Position numbers and translations under genes: made by a program. Below the pieces are notes generated by a model, which worked only from the letters and a program-made list of their open reading frames with translations, did not search any database and had not been told where the DNA came from. From NCBI RefSeq assembly GCF_000511355.1, contig NC_023135.1, positions 3,586,838-3,650,837 on the forward strand: 64,000 nt of DNA, read 5' to 3'. The stretch is from Leisingera methylohalidivorans DSM 14336. GTDB taxonomy: Bacteria > Pseudomonadota > Alphaproteobacteria > Rhodobacterales > Rhodobacteraceae. How positions within the stretch are numbered: the stretch's first letter is position 1; each line of letters begins with the position of its first letter. Positions 37,393-46,270 of the stretch are shown one piece after another.

Positions 37393-38118
37393 ATGAGCTC
37401 AGCGGAAGACACCACCTCGCAAATCCTGACCACCCATTCGGTTGGCGCCACGGTGCAAGTCGTGATCGACACGCTGTTCGCCCGCATCAAGGCGGGCACC
37501 TATCCGGTGGACACCCGGCTGCCGTCAGAACGCACTCTGGCCTCGGAACTGGGCGTTGCCCGCAACACCGTGCGTGAAGCCTTGGATGTGCTCACCGGTC
37601 AGGACGTGATCCACCGCCGCCCCGGGTCCGGCAGTTTTGTCAAATTCCGCTCTGATCCCAAACCCGAAACATCCTATTCTTCACTGGCCAGGGAAGTTTC
37701 ACCTCTGGACCATTTGGTGGTGCGCGGCATTCTGGAACCGGAACTTGTGCGCCTTGCAGTGATCAACATGACCCCGCGCCAGATCGAGGAGCTGGACCAG
37801 ACCCTGTCCCGCGTCGAAGCCGTGCGCACCGATCCCGGGGAATTCATCGAGGCGGAGGAAGATCTCTACCGCAAAATTGCCGAGGGCACCGGAAACCCGC
37901 TGCTGCACTCCTGCTATGAGCTGACAATCGAGGCCTGCCGCCTGTCCTACCGCACCGCGCTGCGCCGCCGCCATCTGACGCCGCAACGGATCCAGGAATA
38001 TCAGAAACGCTACAACACGCTGTTCAACGCCATCGCCTCACGCGATGTGGAATCCGCGGTGGAATTCATCAAGCTGCATCTGATCGACGAACAGAAACTG
38101 CTGCTGCAGGAGGTCTGA
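37393..38118 (+). CDS. FadR-type GntR-family regulator (FCD domain)
   Basis: This 241-aa protein has an N-terminal GntR winged helix (about 20-80; DTRLPSERTLASELGVARNT, VREALDVLTGQDVIHRRPGS) and a C-terminal all-helical FCD domain (about 105-230). FCD domains bind a metal and small carboxylates. It was the divergent partner of the now-dead transporter operon and is convergent with the leaderless binding-protein gene, 21 bases apart. It is a candidate regulator of tmm and dmm through the ACCAA/TTGGT elements. The ligand cannot be inferred. Confidence 0.88.
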   Translation: MSSAEDTTSQILTTHSVGATVQVVIDTLFARIKAGTYPVDTRLPSERTLASELGVARNTVREALDVLTGQDVIHRRPGSGSFVKFRSDPKPETSYSSLAREVSPLDHLVVRGILEPELVRLAVINMTPRQIEELDQTLSRVEAVRTDPGEFIEAEEDLYRKIAEGTGNPLLHSCYELTIEACRLSYRTALRRRHLTPQRIQEYQKRYNTLFNAIASRDVESAVEFIKLHLIDEQKLLLQEV

Positions 38119-38139
38119 ACCCGGCCGGACCCTGCCCGA

Positions 38140-39441
38140 TCAGACCTTCACTGCGCGGGAGCTGACCTCACTGCCCGGCGCATCGCTTTCCAGCCGCTGG
38201 TGCCACAGCTGCCCCAAAGCCGCCATTTCGGATTTAAGCAAATCGGAATGCTGCGCCAGCCAGCCGGGAATCGATTTGAAAGCGGCAATCCGCGCCTTGC
38301 CTTCCTGGATGGTCACAACAGGCCAATCCCCAACCAAGGCATTGGAAATGCCGAATATATCCTCTCCCCACCATTCCGCATGGCCGAATGCGTGGGTGAC
38401 ATGGCCCAACTGTTTCATCGCCGCCAGCACTGATGGAGGCTCGACTGATCCCGCCTTTTCCACCGCGCTGTGCCAGATGTCGAGGATCGCCACATACTCC
38501 CAGCTTACCGCCGACCAGCTGCCTGGGAAACGGCGGTTGTACTCCTCGTAAAACACATGTGGCCGGTTAAAGAAGAACGCCTTTTCGCGCAGCAGCGGAT
38601 CGTCAAAATCCGGGAACTGGAAAACCACGCCCTCCATGAATTCCGGCGACGTCCGTTCCACCAGCTGATCATAGCCGTCCATGGTGCAGCTGATGATCTG
38701 ACCCTTGAAACCTTTGGCATAGGCATATTCCGTCATCGCATGCACCATCGGCGCATAAGACGAGCACCAGCACAGGATATCGGCGCCGCTCTCCAGCATC
38801 GGGTCCACCACCGGCCCCGGATCGCTGGAGCCCGGATCGTACTGCACCTCGCGCAGAATCGTTTTCTCTGCAGCCTTGAACGCCGCCCGGTAAACCGCTT
38901 GCGACGGCATCCCCAGCAGATCCGCCTGGCTGCACAAGGCCACGGTTTTCAATCCCGGTTTGTTCTCCGCCAGCCAGGCCACGCCGGTCACATTCTGGAT
39001 CGGGTGCGCTTCGCTGGGGGCGATCAGATAAGGCGTATCGGGCGACAAATCGGATGGCAGCAGTGTCGAGGTCAGCACCTTGTTGCGCATCAGGAAATCG
39101 CGCACCGGCGCAAAGGTATCGCCGCCCAGCATCAGCATAAGCTTCACCTTATGCTTCTGCACCAGCTCCATCGCCCCCTCCAGCGCGCGTTCCGGGTCAT
39201 ATCCGCAATCATAGGAATGGATGCGGATCGGGTAGCGGCGGCCGCCGATCAGCACCCCGCCGGCCTTGTTCAGCCCGTCTTCCCAGATCCGGCAGCCATT
39301 CAGCCCGGGCAGCCCCCAGCTCTTTACCCGGCCCGAAAGCGGGCCAAGAAAGCCGATGTTCACCGTTTCCGTCATTTCCACCGACAGCCGCGGCAGCGCT
39401 GCGCGGGCCGTCAGCTGATGCACAAAACTCGTTGTCTTCAT
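38140..39441 (-). CDS. Periplasmic-binding-protein homologue without a signal peptide
   Basis: This 433-aa type I periplasmic-binding fold protein resembles amide, urea and branched-chain amino acid binding proteins. Recognisable parts are NIGFLGPLSGRVKSWGLPGL (near 27), MLMLGGDTFAPV (near 102), NVTGVAWLAENKPGLKTVAL (near 147) and EFMEGVVFQFPDFDDP (near 265). No hydrophobic leader is visible at the ATG (39441) or at the alternative ATG 22 codons in, whereas the dead paralogue next door has one. It has no permease or ATPase partner nearby. It is divergent from tmm across 162 bases. A cytoplasmic sensor like AmiC is an attractive but unproven reading. Confidence 0.8.
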   Translation of the reverse strand: MKTTSFVHQLTARAALPRLSVEMTETVNIGFLGPLSGRVKSWGLPGLNGCRIWEDGLNKAGGVLIGGRRYPIRIHSYDCGYDPERALEGAMELVQKHKVKLMLMLGGDTFAPVRDFLMRNKVLTSTLLPSDLSPDTPYLIAPSEAHPIQNVTGVAWLAENKPGLKTVALCSQADLLGMPSQAVYRAAFKAAEKTILREVQYDPGSSDPGPVVDPMLESGADILCWCSSYAPMVHAMTEYAYAKGFKGQIISCTMDGYDQLVERTSPEFMEGVVFQFPDFDDPLLREKAFFFNRPHVFYEEYNRRFPGSWSAVSWEYVAILDIWHSAVEKAGSVEPPSVLAAMKQLGHVTHAFGHAEWWGEDIFGISNALVGDWPVVTIQEGKARIAAFKSIPGWLAQHSDLLKSEMAALGQLWHQRLESDAPGSEVSSRAVKV

Positions 39442-39516
39442 GGCTCGAATCCTAACAATAATTCTCTGTCCCGCCAGTCCATTGAATGAAAAATCTTATT
39501 CCTTCCGTGAAAATAT

Positions 39517-39598
39517 GTTGACTCGGCGGCGTCATTTTGGACTAATTGGATCAGACCAAAGGAACCAAACTACAATATTGGTCCATACCAATGGGAGA
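39517..39598 (+). promoter_or_regulatory. tmm promoter and operator block
   Basis: A -35 in GTTGACT (39517-39523) and ACTAAT (39541-39546) are 17 bases apart. CAGACCAAAGGAACCAAA (39552-39569) follows, then a perfect ATTGGT-ccat-ACCAAT palindrome (39577-39592) next to the GGGAGAG ribosome binding site. The order and distances match the dmmD upstream block. Confidence 0.78.
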
Positions 39599-39603
39599 GC
39601 CAA

Positions 39604-40950
39604 ATGACCAAGAAACGCATTGCCATCATCGGCGCCGGCCCCTCCGGCCTGGCTCAGATGCGCGCATTCCAATCCGCCGCCAACAAGGGCGAAGAGATCC
39701 CGGAGATCGTCTGCTTTGAAAAGCAGGACAACTGGGGCGGGCTGTGGAACTACACCTGGCGCACCGGCCTGGATGAAAACGGCGAACCGGTGCATTGCTC
39801 GATGTACCGCTACCTGTGGTCCAACGGCCCCAAGGAAGGCCTGGAATTTGCCGATTATTCGTTCGAGGAGCATTTCGGCAAGCAGATCGCATCCTACCCG
39901 CCGCGCGCCGTGCTGTTCGATTATATCAAAGGCCGGGTGGAAAAAGCCGATGTGCGCAAGTGGATCCGCTTCAACTCGCCGATCCGCTGGGTCGAATACA
40001 ACGAGGACGCCGGCAATTTCACCGTCACCGTGCACGACCACGCCAAGGACAGCACCTACAAGGAAGATTTCGATCATGTGATCTGCGCATCGGGCCATTT
40101 TTCAACCCCGAACGTGCCGTTCTACCCGGGTTTCGACTCCTTCAACGGCCGCGTTCTGCACGCCCATGACTTCCGCGACGCGCGCGAATTCAAGGGCAAG
40201 GACATCCTGATCCTCGGCGCCTCCTACTCGGCCGAGGACATCGGCTCGCAGTGCTGGAAATACGGCGCCAAATCGATCACCACCTCCTACCGGTCCGCTC
40301 CGATGGGCTTCAACTGGCCGGACAACTGGGACGAGGTTCCGGCTCTGGAAGCGGTCAAGGGCAACACCGCATTTTTCGCGGACGGCACCCAGAAAGAAGT
40401 CGACGCGATCATTCTCTGCACCGGCTACAAGCATTTCTTCAGCTTCCTGCCCGACGACCTGCGCCTGAAGACCGCCAACCGCCTTGCCGCGGCTGACCTG
40501 TATAAGGGTGTGGTTTTTGCCCATAATCCCAAGATGTTCTATCTCGGCATGCAGGATCAGTGGTTCACCTTCAACATGTTCGACGCCCAGGCCTGGTGGG
40601 TCCGGGATGCGATTATGGGCAAGATCGAAATCCCCTCGGACAAGGCAACCCTGCTGGCCGACGTGAAGGAGCGCGAAGAGCGCGAAGAAGCCTCGGACGA
40701 CGTCAAATACGCGATCAAATACCAGGGCGACTACGTGCTGGAACTGATCGAAGAGACCGATTACCCGACCTTCGACGTGGCCGGCGCCTGCCAGGCCTTC
40801 TATGAATGGAAGGGTCACAAGGCCGAAGACATCATGGCCTTCCGCAACCATTCCTACAAATCGGTCATCACCGGCACCATGGCACCTATCCACCACACCC
40901 CGTGGAAGGATGCCCTGGACGATTCGCTGGAAGTATATCTGCAAAACTAA
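39604..40950 (+). CDS. tmm: Trimethylamine monooxygenase (flavin-dependent)
   Basis: This 448-aa flavin monooxygenase oxidises trimethylamine to TMAO with NADPH and O2. The FAD-binding [15 protein letters not shown] (GAGPSG at 10-15), the FMO signature [11 protein letters not shown] (180-190) and the NADPH-binding [15 protein letters not shown] (near 200) are all present. Length and motifs match marine bacterial Tmm. It is cytoplasmic. It is monocistronic by layout, with the conserved operator in front and a hairpin behind. It supplies TMAO to Tdm, encoded 21 kb away in the same island. Confidence 0.95.
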   Translation: MTKKRIAIIGAGPSGLAQMRAFQSAANKGEEIPEIVCFEKQDNWGGLWNYTWRTGLDENGEPVHCSMYRYLWSNGPKEGLEFADYSFEEHFGKQIASYPPRAVLFDYIKGRVEKADVRKWIRFNSPIRWVEYNEDAGNFTVTVHDHAKDSTYKEDFDHVICASGHFSTPNVPFYPGFDSFNGRVLHAHDFRDAREFKGKDILILGASYSAEDIGSQCWKYGAKSITTSYRSAPMGFNWPDNWDEVPALEAVKGNTAFFADGTQKEVDAIILCTGYKHFFSFLPDDLRLKTANRLAAADLYKGVVFAHNPKMFYLGMQDQWFTFNMFDAQAWWVRDAIMGKIEIPSDKATLLADVKEREEREEASDDVKYAIKYQGDYVLELIEETDYPTFDVAGACQAFYEWKGHKAEDIMAFRNHSYKSVITGTMAPIHHTPWKDALDDSLEVYLQN

Positions 40951-40958
40951 GCAGATCC

Positions 40959-40992
40959 GCCTGCGCCGTTTTCCTTCCTGGGCGGCGCAGGC
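40959..40992 (+). terminator. tmm 3' hairpin
   Basis: GCCTGCGCCG (40959-40968) pairs perfectly with 40983-40992 across a 14-base loop. Only ACCTTTCG follows, so termination may be weak. Confidence 0.6.
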
Positions 40993-41040
40993 ACCTTTCG
41001 CCGCTGTGCGAATCCCTCTTCGCAAGCTAATATCCACCTT

Positions 41041-42045
41041 ATGCAGCGCGATAAAACCATGACACTCGGCTTTCTGATTTTCCCCGGCTTTCCAATGGCC
41101 TGCCTCACTTCGGCTATCGAGCCGCTGCGGGCGGCGAATGAAATTGCCGGCACTGAAACCTTTCATTGGAAACTGGTCTCGGAAACCGGCGCCGGCGTGA
41201 ACGCCTCTGCCAATGTGGCGTTTCAGCCCGACTGCGCCCTGGACCAGGCCGAGGACATCGACACGCTGTTTCTGCTGTCCAGCCCGCAAGGCAAGTTCGA
41301 GGACCCCAAAGGATCCAACGGCAAGCTGCGCCACCTGGCCCGCCACGGCACCACCATGGGCGCGGTGTCAGGCGGGGTGTTCCCGCTGGCCCGTTCCGGC
41401 CTGCTCGACGGGCACAGCTGCTCGGTCCACTGGTGCTACAAGGCCGCCTTCAGCGCTGAATTCCCATCGCTCGCCACGGTCGACGATGTAATTGTTCTGG
41501 ACCGCCGCCGTTTTACCGCCAGCGGTGCTGCGGCAATGTTCGACTTGTCGCTGAAGCTGATTGAACAGGCCCTCGGCGACGCGGTGATGACCGAAGTCGC
41601 CTGCTGGTTCCAGCACCCGATGGTCCGGGCCGAAGGCGTGCGTCAGAAAATCCCCGCCTTCAAGACCGACAGCACCGCCGACAGCCTGCCGCCGCCGGTC
41701 GCCAAGGCAGTGGAGCTTTTTGCCGACAATCTGGAGCATCCGGTGTCGATCCGCGACGCCGCCAGCGAAATCGGCGTCTCCCCGCGGCAGCTGGAGCGCA
41801 GCTTCAAATCCGCCACCGGGCAAAGCCCCGCAATCTACTACCGCACCCTGCGGATGAACGCGGCCCGGCAGTTGGTGATGTACTCCCGGGATTCCATCAC
41901 CTCGATCGCCAATGCGGTTGGATACGCCACCTCCTCCACCCTGTCGCAGCACTACCGCGACAGCTTTGGCGTCACCCCGCAGGAGGAACGCCGGAAGGTG
42001 AACCTGTTCCGGGTCCAGGACAACCGCCCCATTCCGTCAGCCTGA
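41041..42045 (+). CDS. GlxA-type AraC-family regulator
   Basis: This 334-aa protein has an N-terminal DJ-1/PfpI amidotransferase-like domain (about 5-190; LGFLIFPGFPMACLTSAIEP, GAVSGGVFPLARSGLL) and a C-terminal AraC HTH (about 220-315; EIGVSPRQLERSFKSATGQS, SIANAVGYATSSTLSQHYRD). It resembles GbdR/GlxA regulators that control glycine-betaine, dimethylglycine and sarcosine-type catabolism. It sits between tmm and the Mgd/Sox-type operon, and two TGCGGCA-type sites lie before that operon. The start could be 41041 or the in-frame ATG at 41059. Confidence 0.88.
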   Translation: MQRDKTMTLGFLIFPGFPMACLTSAIEPLRAANEIAGTETFHWKLVSETGAGVNASANVAFQPDCALDQAEDIDTLFLLSSPQGKFEDPKGSNGKLRHLARHGTTMGAVSGGVFPLARSGLLDGHSCSVHWCYKAAFSAEFPSLATVDDVIVLDRRRFTASGAAAMFDLSLKLIEQALGDAVMTEVACWFQHPMVRAEGVRQKIPAFKTDSTADSLPPPVAKAVELFADNLEHPVSIRDAASEIGVSPRQLERSFKSATGQSPAIYYRTLRMNAARQLVMYSRDSITSIANAVGYATSSTLSQHYRDSFGVTPQEERRKVNLFRVQDNRPIPSA

Positions 42046-42107
42046 CGCATCCCGGGCAGCAGCGGTGGGTTTTCCCGGCTTAACACAAATGCGCGCCCGG
42101 CTACTCT

Positions 42108-42136
42108 CCCTATTGGTACGCCCCCCTATTGGTACG
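42108..42136 (+). repeat. 13-bp tandem direct repeat
   Basis: CCCTATTGGTACG occurs at 42108-42120 and again at 42124-42136, a 16-base period, just after the GlxA-type gene and before the broken CMD-like gene. It may be an operator or a duplication scar. Confidence 0.8.
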
Positions 42137-42189
42137 GGCGGTGTTGAGAGGAACAGGCGTGTCTGCCCCCCATTGCCGCATATTGATCC

Positions 42190-42623
42190 GCCGCGCGGAA
42201 AGACGGATTGGCGTGCACCTGGATTACCTCCACCGCATTGCAAAGGTCAGCATGCCGCTGCTTTCGCAAAACAACAGGATCTTCGGCTTTCTTGCCCCCG
42301 ATCGCCACGTGCCGGCAACGGCCTGCCAAGTTGTGCGGCACGCTTGCGGCGGCCTGCGGGAGCTGCGTGGAGGCGGAAATCAATCCCGCAATCGCTTCCG
42401 GCTTGGAGGAACAACTGATCACCGCCCTCCACCGGGCGGACCAACAGGCTCTGCTGCCGGACTTTGTCCCTGTTATCCGTCTGTCTGATGCCGTCACCGG
42501 CAGGCGCCAGGGTGATCCCGCAGCCTGCAGTGCGGCAGCTGAAGCTTACGGCGGGTCAGGACTGATCGAACTGCCGTTTGCGATCTGTCTGCCCTGCGGC
42601 GCCTCGCTGCACACCAATAGGAA
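42190..42623 (+). pseudogene. Frameshifted carboxymuconolactone-decarboxylase-like (AhpD-like) gene
   Basis: One frame reads IGVHLDYLHRIAKVSMPLLS then NNRIFGFLAPDRHVPA. From about 42330 the next frame continues LAAACGSCVEAEINPAIASG, DFVPVIRLSDAV and AYGGSGLIELPFAICL. Together these resemble a small CMD-family protein with a CxxC-like cysteine, split by a +1 shift and without a clear start or stop. A terminator at its end survives. Family assignment is from pattern only. Confidence 0.55.
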
Positions 42624-42657
42624 AGCGCCGCACTGGAACAGGCGGCGCTCCCTTTTG
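42624..42657 (+). terminator. Hairpin terminator between the CMD-like pseudogene and mgdD
   Basis: AGCGCCGC (42624-42631) pairs with GCGGCGCT (42642-42649) across 10 bases, followed by CCCTTTTG. On the minus strand it also sits just after the mgdD stop, so it may act both ways. Confidence 0.75.
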
Positions 42658-42669
42658 TTTCAGCCCGGC

Positions 42670-43251
42670 TCAGATCACCGATTTTGCCGCTGCCAACAGC
42701 GCATGATGCAGGGAGCCGGCAGAGGAACGCGGGCCGATGATCGAATACTGCTGCCCCGGAGCATGGCACAGCAGGAAAACGCCCAGATGCTCCATCGAGG
42801 TCCGTACCGCACTCCCCGCCTTTCCGCCCCGGACATCAGCATTGCACAACCGTTCCAGCACATCGGAACAGCGCGCGCCCTCCATATCGAAGCGGCACCA
42901 GCCGTCGGTCTGTTCGACAACAGAACCAGCCTCGCCGACGGCCTGCTTCAGCTCACCCGCCAGCAGTTCGTGGCTGTCATGCGGTGCCGAGACCATCCAC
43001 AGATCCGGCCCCATCCACCAGGTGGCGAATGCCCCGGTTTCTGTCCAGCCGGCTGGCCCGGGCAGCGCGCCGCCCAGATATGCGGCAGCGGCGGAATTCA
43101 CTGCCTCTTCCTGCCCCTGACGCGCCGCCAGCGAGGCCAGCGCCCGGCCGGCGACCTCGCGGATCAGCAGCCCGGTAAAGGCATCGACCTGCGGCTCATG
43201 CCCGCCCAGCGGCGTAATGGCTTTCAGCCCATGATTATCAAACTTACCCAC
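42670..43251 (-). CDS. mgdD: Sarcosine oxidase-family gamma subunit (probable MgdD)
   Basis: This roughly 193-aa GcvT-related small subunit of heterotetrameric sarcosine-oxidase-type enzymes contains LGGHEPQVDAF near the start and DVLERLCNADVRGGKAGSAV near 130. The preferred start is GTG at 43251, which overlaps the alpha-subunit stop and has GGGGAG upstream; an ATG at 43293 would extend it into mgdC. It is the fourth gene of the four-subunit operon. Function as MgdD rather than SoxG is inferred from the methylamine context. Confidence 0.82.
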   Translation of the reverse strand: MGKFDNHGLKAITPLGGHEPQVDAFTGLLIREVAGRALASLAARQGQEEAVNSAAAAYLGGALPGPAGWTETGAFATWWMGPDLWMVSAPHDSHELLAGELKQAVGEAGSVVEQTDGWCRFDMEGARCSDVLERLCNADVRGGKAGSAVRTSMEHLGVFLLCHAPGQQYSIIGPRSSAGSLHHALLAAAKSVI

Positions 43252-46200
43252 GGAGACGCTCCCCTTCCGGATCCACAAAATGCGCGCTGACAACTTCGAC
43301 CTGGACTTCCTTGCCTTCCAGCGGGTTGACCGCGCGGATCACCTCGCCCAGGCGCGCGTCGCCGCGTTTCAGGAAGCCGATCCCGATCGCGCATCCCAGC
43401 ACCGGTGAATAGGCGGCCGAGGTGATATAGCCCTGATCGGTGGCCGCGCTGACTTCGCCATCGGCGTTCATCAGATGCGACCCGGCCGGCACCGGATCGG
43501 CGGCGTTCACCGGCTTGAAACCGACCAGCTTCAGCGCATCCTCCCGGTTCATGCCTTCCCGCTCGCTCAGCGTATTGCCGATGCAGTCCTTCTTCTTGCT
43601 GACCATCCGGCCCATGCCGAGGTTCAGCGCCGAAGTTGTCCCGTTCAGCTCGTTGCCGGCCGCATGGCCCTTTTCGATCCGCATCACGCCCAGCGCCTCG
43701 GTGCCATAGGGCACCGCGCCGAACTCCTCTCCCGCTTCCATCAGCTTGCGCAGCAGCGCGTCGCCATAACGGGTCGGAACCGCGATCTCATAGGCCAGTT
43801 CGCCCGAAAAGGAGATCCGGAACAGCCGCGCCCGGCAGCCGCCCGCCACGGTGATCTCACCGCAGGCCATGAAGGGGAAACCCTCGTTCGAGATATCGAA
43901 TTCAGGATCCACAACCTTTTGCAGCAGCTTGCGGGCATTGGGACCGGCCACCGCGAACTGTGCCCAGGCCTCGGTGGTCGAGATCAGCTGCACATCCATG
44001 TCAGGAAACAGGCACTGGCGCGCAAATTCCATGTTGCGGTAGACCAGAACTGCGTTGGCGGTGGTGGTGGTCACCACAAAATGATCCTCGGCAAAACGTG
44101 CGGCGGTGCCATCGTCATAGGCAATGCCGTCCTCGCGCAGCATCAGCCCGTAGCGGACCTTGCCGACCGGCAGCTTGGCAAAGGCGTTGGCGTACATCTT
44201 GTTCAGGAATGCCGCCGCATCCTTGCCCTGCACGTCGATCTTGCCCAGCGTGGTCACATCGCAGACACCGACCGAGTTGCGGGTCTGCAACACTTCGCGG
44301 TCCACCGACTGGCGCCAATGGGTTTCGCCCGCCTTGGGGAACCACTGGGCACGCAGCCACTGGCCGACCTCGACAAACTCCGCACCCTGCTCCTCAGCCC
44401 ATTTGTGGCTGGGCGTCTTGCGGGTGGGGCGGAACTCCTCGCCCACCGAACGGCCGGCCATCACGCCGAAAGACACCGGCGTATAGGGCGGGCGGAACAT
44501 GGTGGTGCCGACCTCGGGGATCTGTTTGCCCGCCAGCTCGGCCATGATCGCCAGACCGCCCATATTGGAGGTCTTGCCCTGATCGGTGGCCATGCCCAGG
44601 GTGGTGTAACGCTTCAGGTGCTCGACCGAGCGGAAGTTCTCCTGATGCGCCAGCTTGACGTCCTTGACTGTGACGTCGTTCTGCTGGTCCAGCCAGGCGC
44701 GGCCCTTGCCTTCTTTCACATACCAGAAGGGGGTCACGTTGACAGGCGCATCCTCGGCCTCGGGCAGATCGGCGGATTTGGCCTCGATCCCCAGGTCCGA
44801 CAGCGCAGCAACCGCGCCCTCGGCCCCTGCGCGCAGGGCGGCAGCAGTCGAGAAATCGCCATTGGCGGCCCCCGCCACAGACATGTTCTGCGGCAGCTCG
44901 CCTGCGGGGACAAAGGCGGCAATGTCCTCGCGCCAGGCCGGGCGGCCGCGCTGGTGGCAGGTCAGATGCACATTCGGGTTCCAGCCGCCAGAGACCGCCA
45001 GCGCGCCGCAAGGCACATCGCGGGTGGCGCCATTGGCCAGACGCAACCGCACCGTTTCCAGGCCCAGCCGGCCCTGGGTGTCGGTCACCTGGGCACCGGC
45101 GAACAGTTCGGCACCGTCAACCTTGGGCGCATCCGGGCGAGTGTCGATCACCGCCGTCACCTTCACGCCCTTGGCGATCAGATCCGCCGCGGTGCGGTGG
45201 CCGTCGTCGTTGTTGGTGAAGACCGCAACCGTCTGATCCGGCGTCACCGCCCAGCGGTTGGCATAGGCGCGCACCGCCCCTGCCAGCATCACGCCTGGAC
45301 GGTCGTTGTTCTCGAACGCAATCGGACGTTCGGTGGCGCCCGCCGCAAGCAGTGCCCGCTTGGAGTAGATCCGCCACAGGATCTGCCGCGGCCTGCCCGC
45401 TTCCGGTGCCAGCACATGGTCGGCGGTCCGCTCCACCGCGCCATAAATGCCGTGGTCGAAGGCGCCGATGATCGAGGTGCGCGGCATCACCCGCACATTC
45501 GGCATCGCGGCCAGTTCGGCCTGCACCTGCTCCACCCAGGCTGAGCCGGTCAGATCATTGATGCCGAAAGTTTCCGCATTCAGGCGTCCGCCCAGCAGGA
45601 AGTCCTCGTCCGCGATGATCACCCGGGCGCCAGCCCGGCCCGCGGTCAGCGCCGCCATCAGGCCCGAGGGGCCGGACCCGATGACCAGCAGATCGCAATG
45701 CAGGAAGCCCTTGTCGTAGGCGTCCGGGTCATCCTCAAAACTGATGCTGCCGAGGCCCGCGGCCTTGCGGATGATCGGCTCGTAAATCTTCTCCCAGAAC
45801 GCCGCAGGCCACATGAAGGTCTTGTAGTAGAACCCGGCGGTCAGGAAGTTCGAGAACCGGTCGTTCACAGCCATGAAGTCATGCTTCAGCGACGGCCAGC
45901 GGTTCTGCGAATTGGCTTCCAGACCATCGTACAGCTCGGCGGTGGTGGCGCGGGTGTTCGGCTCCTGCCGGCCGCCGCTGCGCAGTTCGACCAGCGCGTT
46001 GGGCTCTTCCGACCCGGAGGTCAGCACACCCCGCGGGCGGTGGTATTTGAACGAGCGGCCCATCAGCCGCACGCCGTTGGCCAAAAGGGCCGAGGCCAGC
46101 GTGTCGCCCTCAAATCCCTTGTACCGCTTGCCATCAAACGTGAAGGTCAGCGCCTTGCTGCCCTTGATCAGCCCGCCATCCAGGCGGTTCACCTGCACGC

Positions 46201-46270
46201 CCTTGCGGGTGCCGGTGCTGCCATCGGCCTGGAACGCAACGGCTCCGGCATTCAGTATTGCATCAGTCAT
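43244..46270 (-). CDS. mgdC: Sarcosine oxidase-family alpha subunit (probable N-methylglutamate dehydrogenase MgdC)
   Basis: This 1008-aa protein has an N-terminal NRLDGGLIKGSKALTFTFDG segment (near 29) and a dinucleotide-binding fold with LLVIGSGPSGLMAALTAG (near 195). Another nucleotide-binding part follows (about 300-480), then a C-terminal GcvT-like folate domain (about 630-1000). In heterotetrameric sarcosine oxidases this subunit binds NAD and delivers formaldehyde to tetrahydrofolate. Its ATG overlaps the preceding stop (ATGA). The substrate could be sarcosine or N-methylglutamate. GmaS and Mgs, encoded nearby, make N-methylglutamate, and no other dehydrogenase for it is in the window. 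Confidence 0.85.
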   Translation of the reverse strand: MTDAILNAGAVAFQADGSTGTRKGVQVNRLDGGLIKGSKALTFTFDGKRYKGFEGDTLASALLANGVRLMGRSFKYHRPRGVLTSGSEEPNALVELRSGGRQEPNTRATTAELYDGLEANSQNRWPSLKHDFMAVNDRFSNFLTAGFYYKTFMWPAAFWEKIYEPIIRKAAGLGSISFEDDPDAYDKGFLHCDLLVIGSGPSGLMAALTAGRAGARVIIADEDFLLGGRLNAETFGINDLTGSAWVEQVQAELAAMPNVRVMPRTSIIGAFDHGIYGAVERTADHVLAPEAGRPRQILWRIYSKRALLAAGATERPIAFENNDRPGVMLAGAVRAYANRWAVTPDQTVAVFTNNDDGHRTAADLIAKGVKVTAVIDTRPDAPKVDGAELFAGAQVTDTQGRLGLETVRLRLANGATRDVPCGALAVSGGWNPNVHLTCHQRGRPAWREDIAAFVPAGELPQNMSVAGAANGDFSTAAALRAGAEGAVAALSDLGIEAKSADLPEAEDAPVNVTPFWYVKEGKGRAWLDQQNDVTVKDVKLAHQENFRSVEHLKRYTTLGMATDQGKTSNMGGLAIMAELAGKQIPEVGTTMFRPPYTPVSFGVMAGRSVGEEFRPTRKTPSHKWAEEQGAEFVEVGQWLRAQWFPKAGETHWRQSVDREVLQTRNSVGVCDVTTLGKIDVQGKDAAAFLNKMYANAFAKLPVGKVRYGLMLREDGIAYDDGTAARFAEDHFVVTTTTANAVLVYRNMEFARQCLFPDMDVQLISTTEAWAQFAVAGPNARKLLQKVVDPEFDISNEGFPFMACGEITVAGGCRARLFRISFSGELAYEIAVPTRYGDALLRKLMEAGEEFGAVPYGTEALGVMRIEKGHAAGNELNGTTSALNLGMGRMVSKKKDCIGNTLSEREGMNREDALKLVGFKPVNAADPVPAGSHLMNADGEVSAATDQGYITSAAYSPVLGCAIGIGFLKRGDARLGEVIRAVNPLEGKEVQVEVVSAHFVDPEGERLRG

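Noticed and set aside
43475..45544. Long plus-strand frame (about 689 codons)
   Set aside because: Antisense to mgdC; shadow frame.
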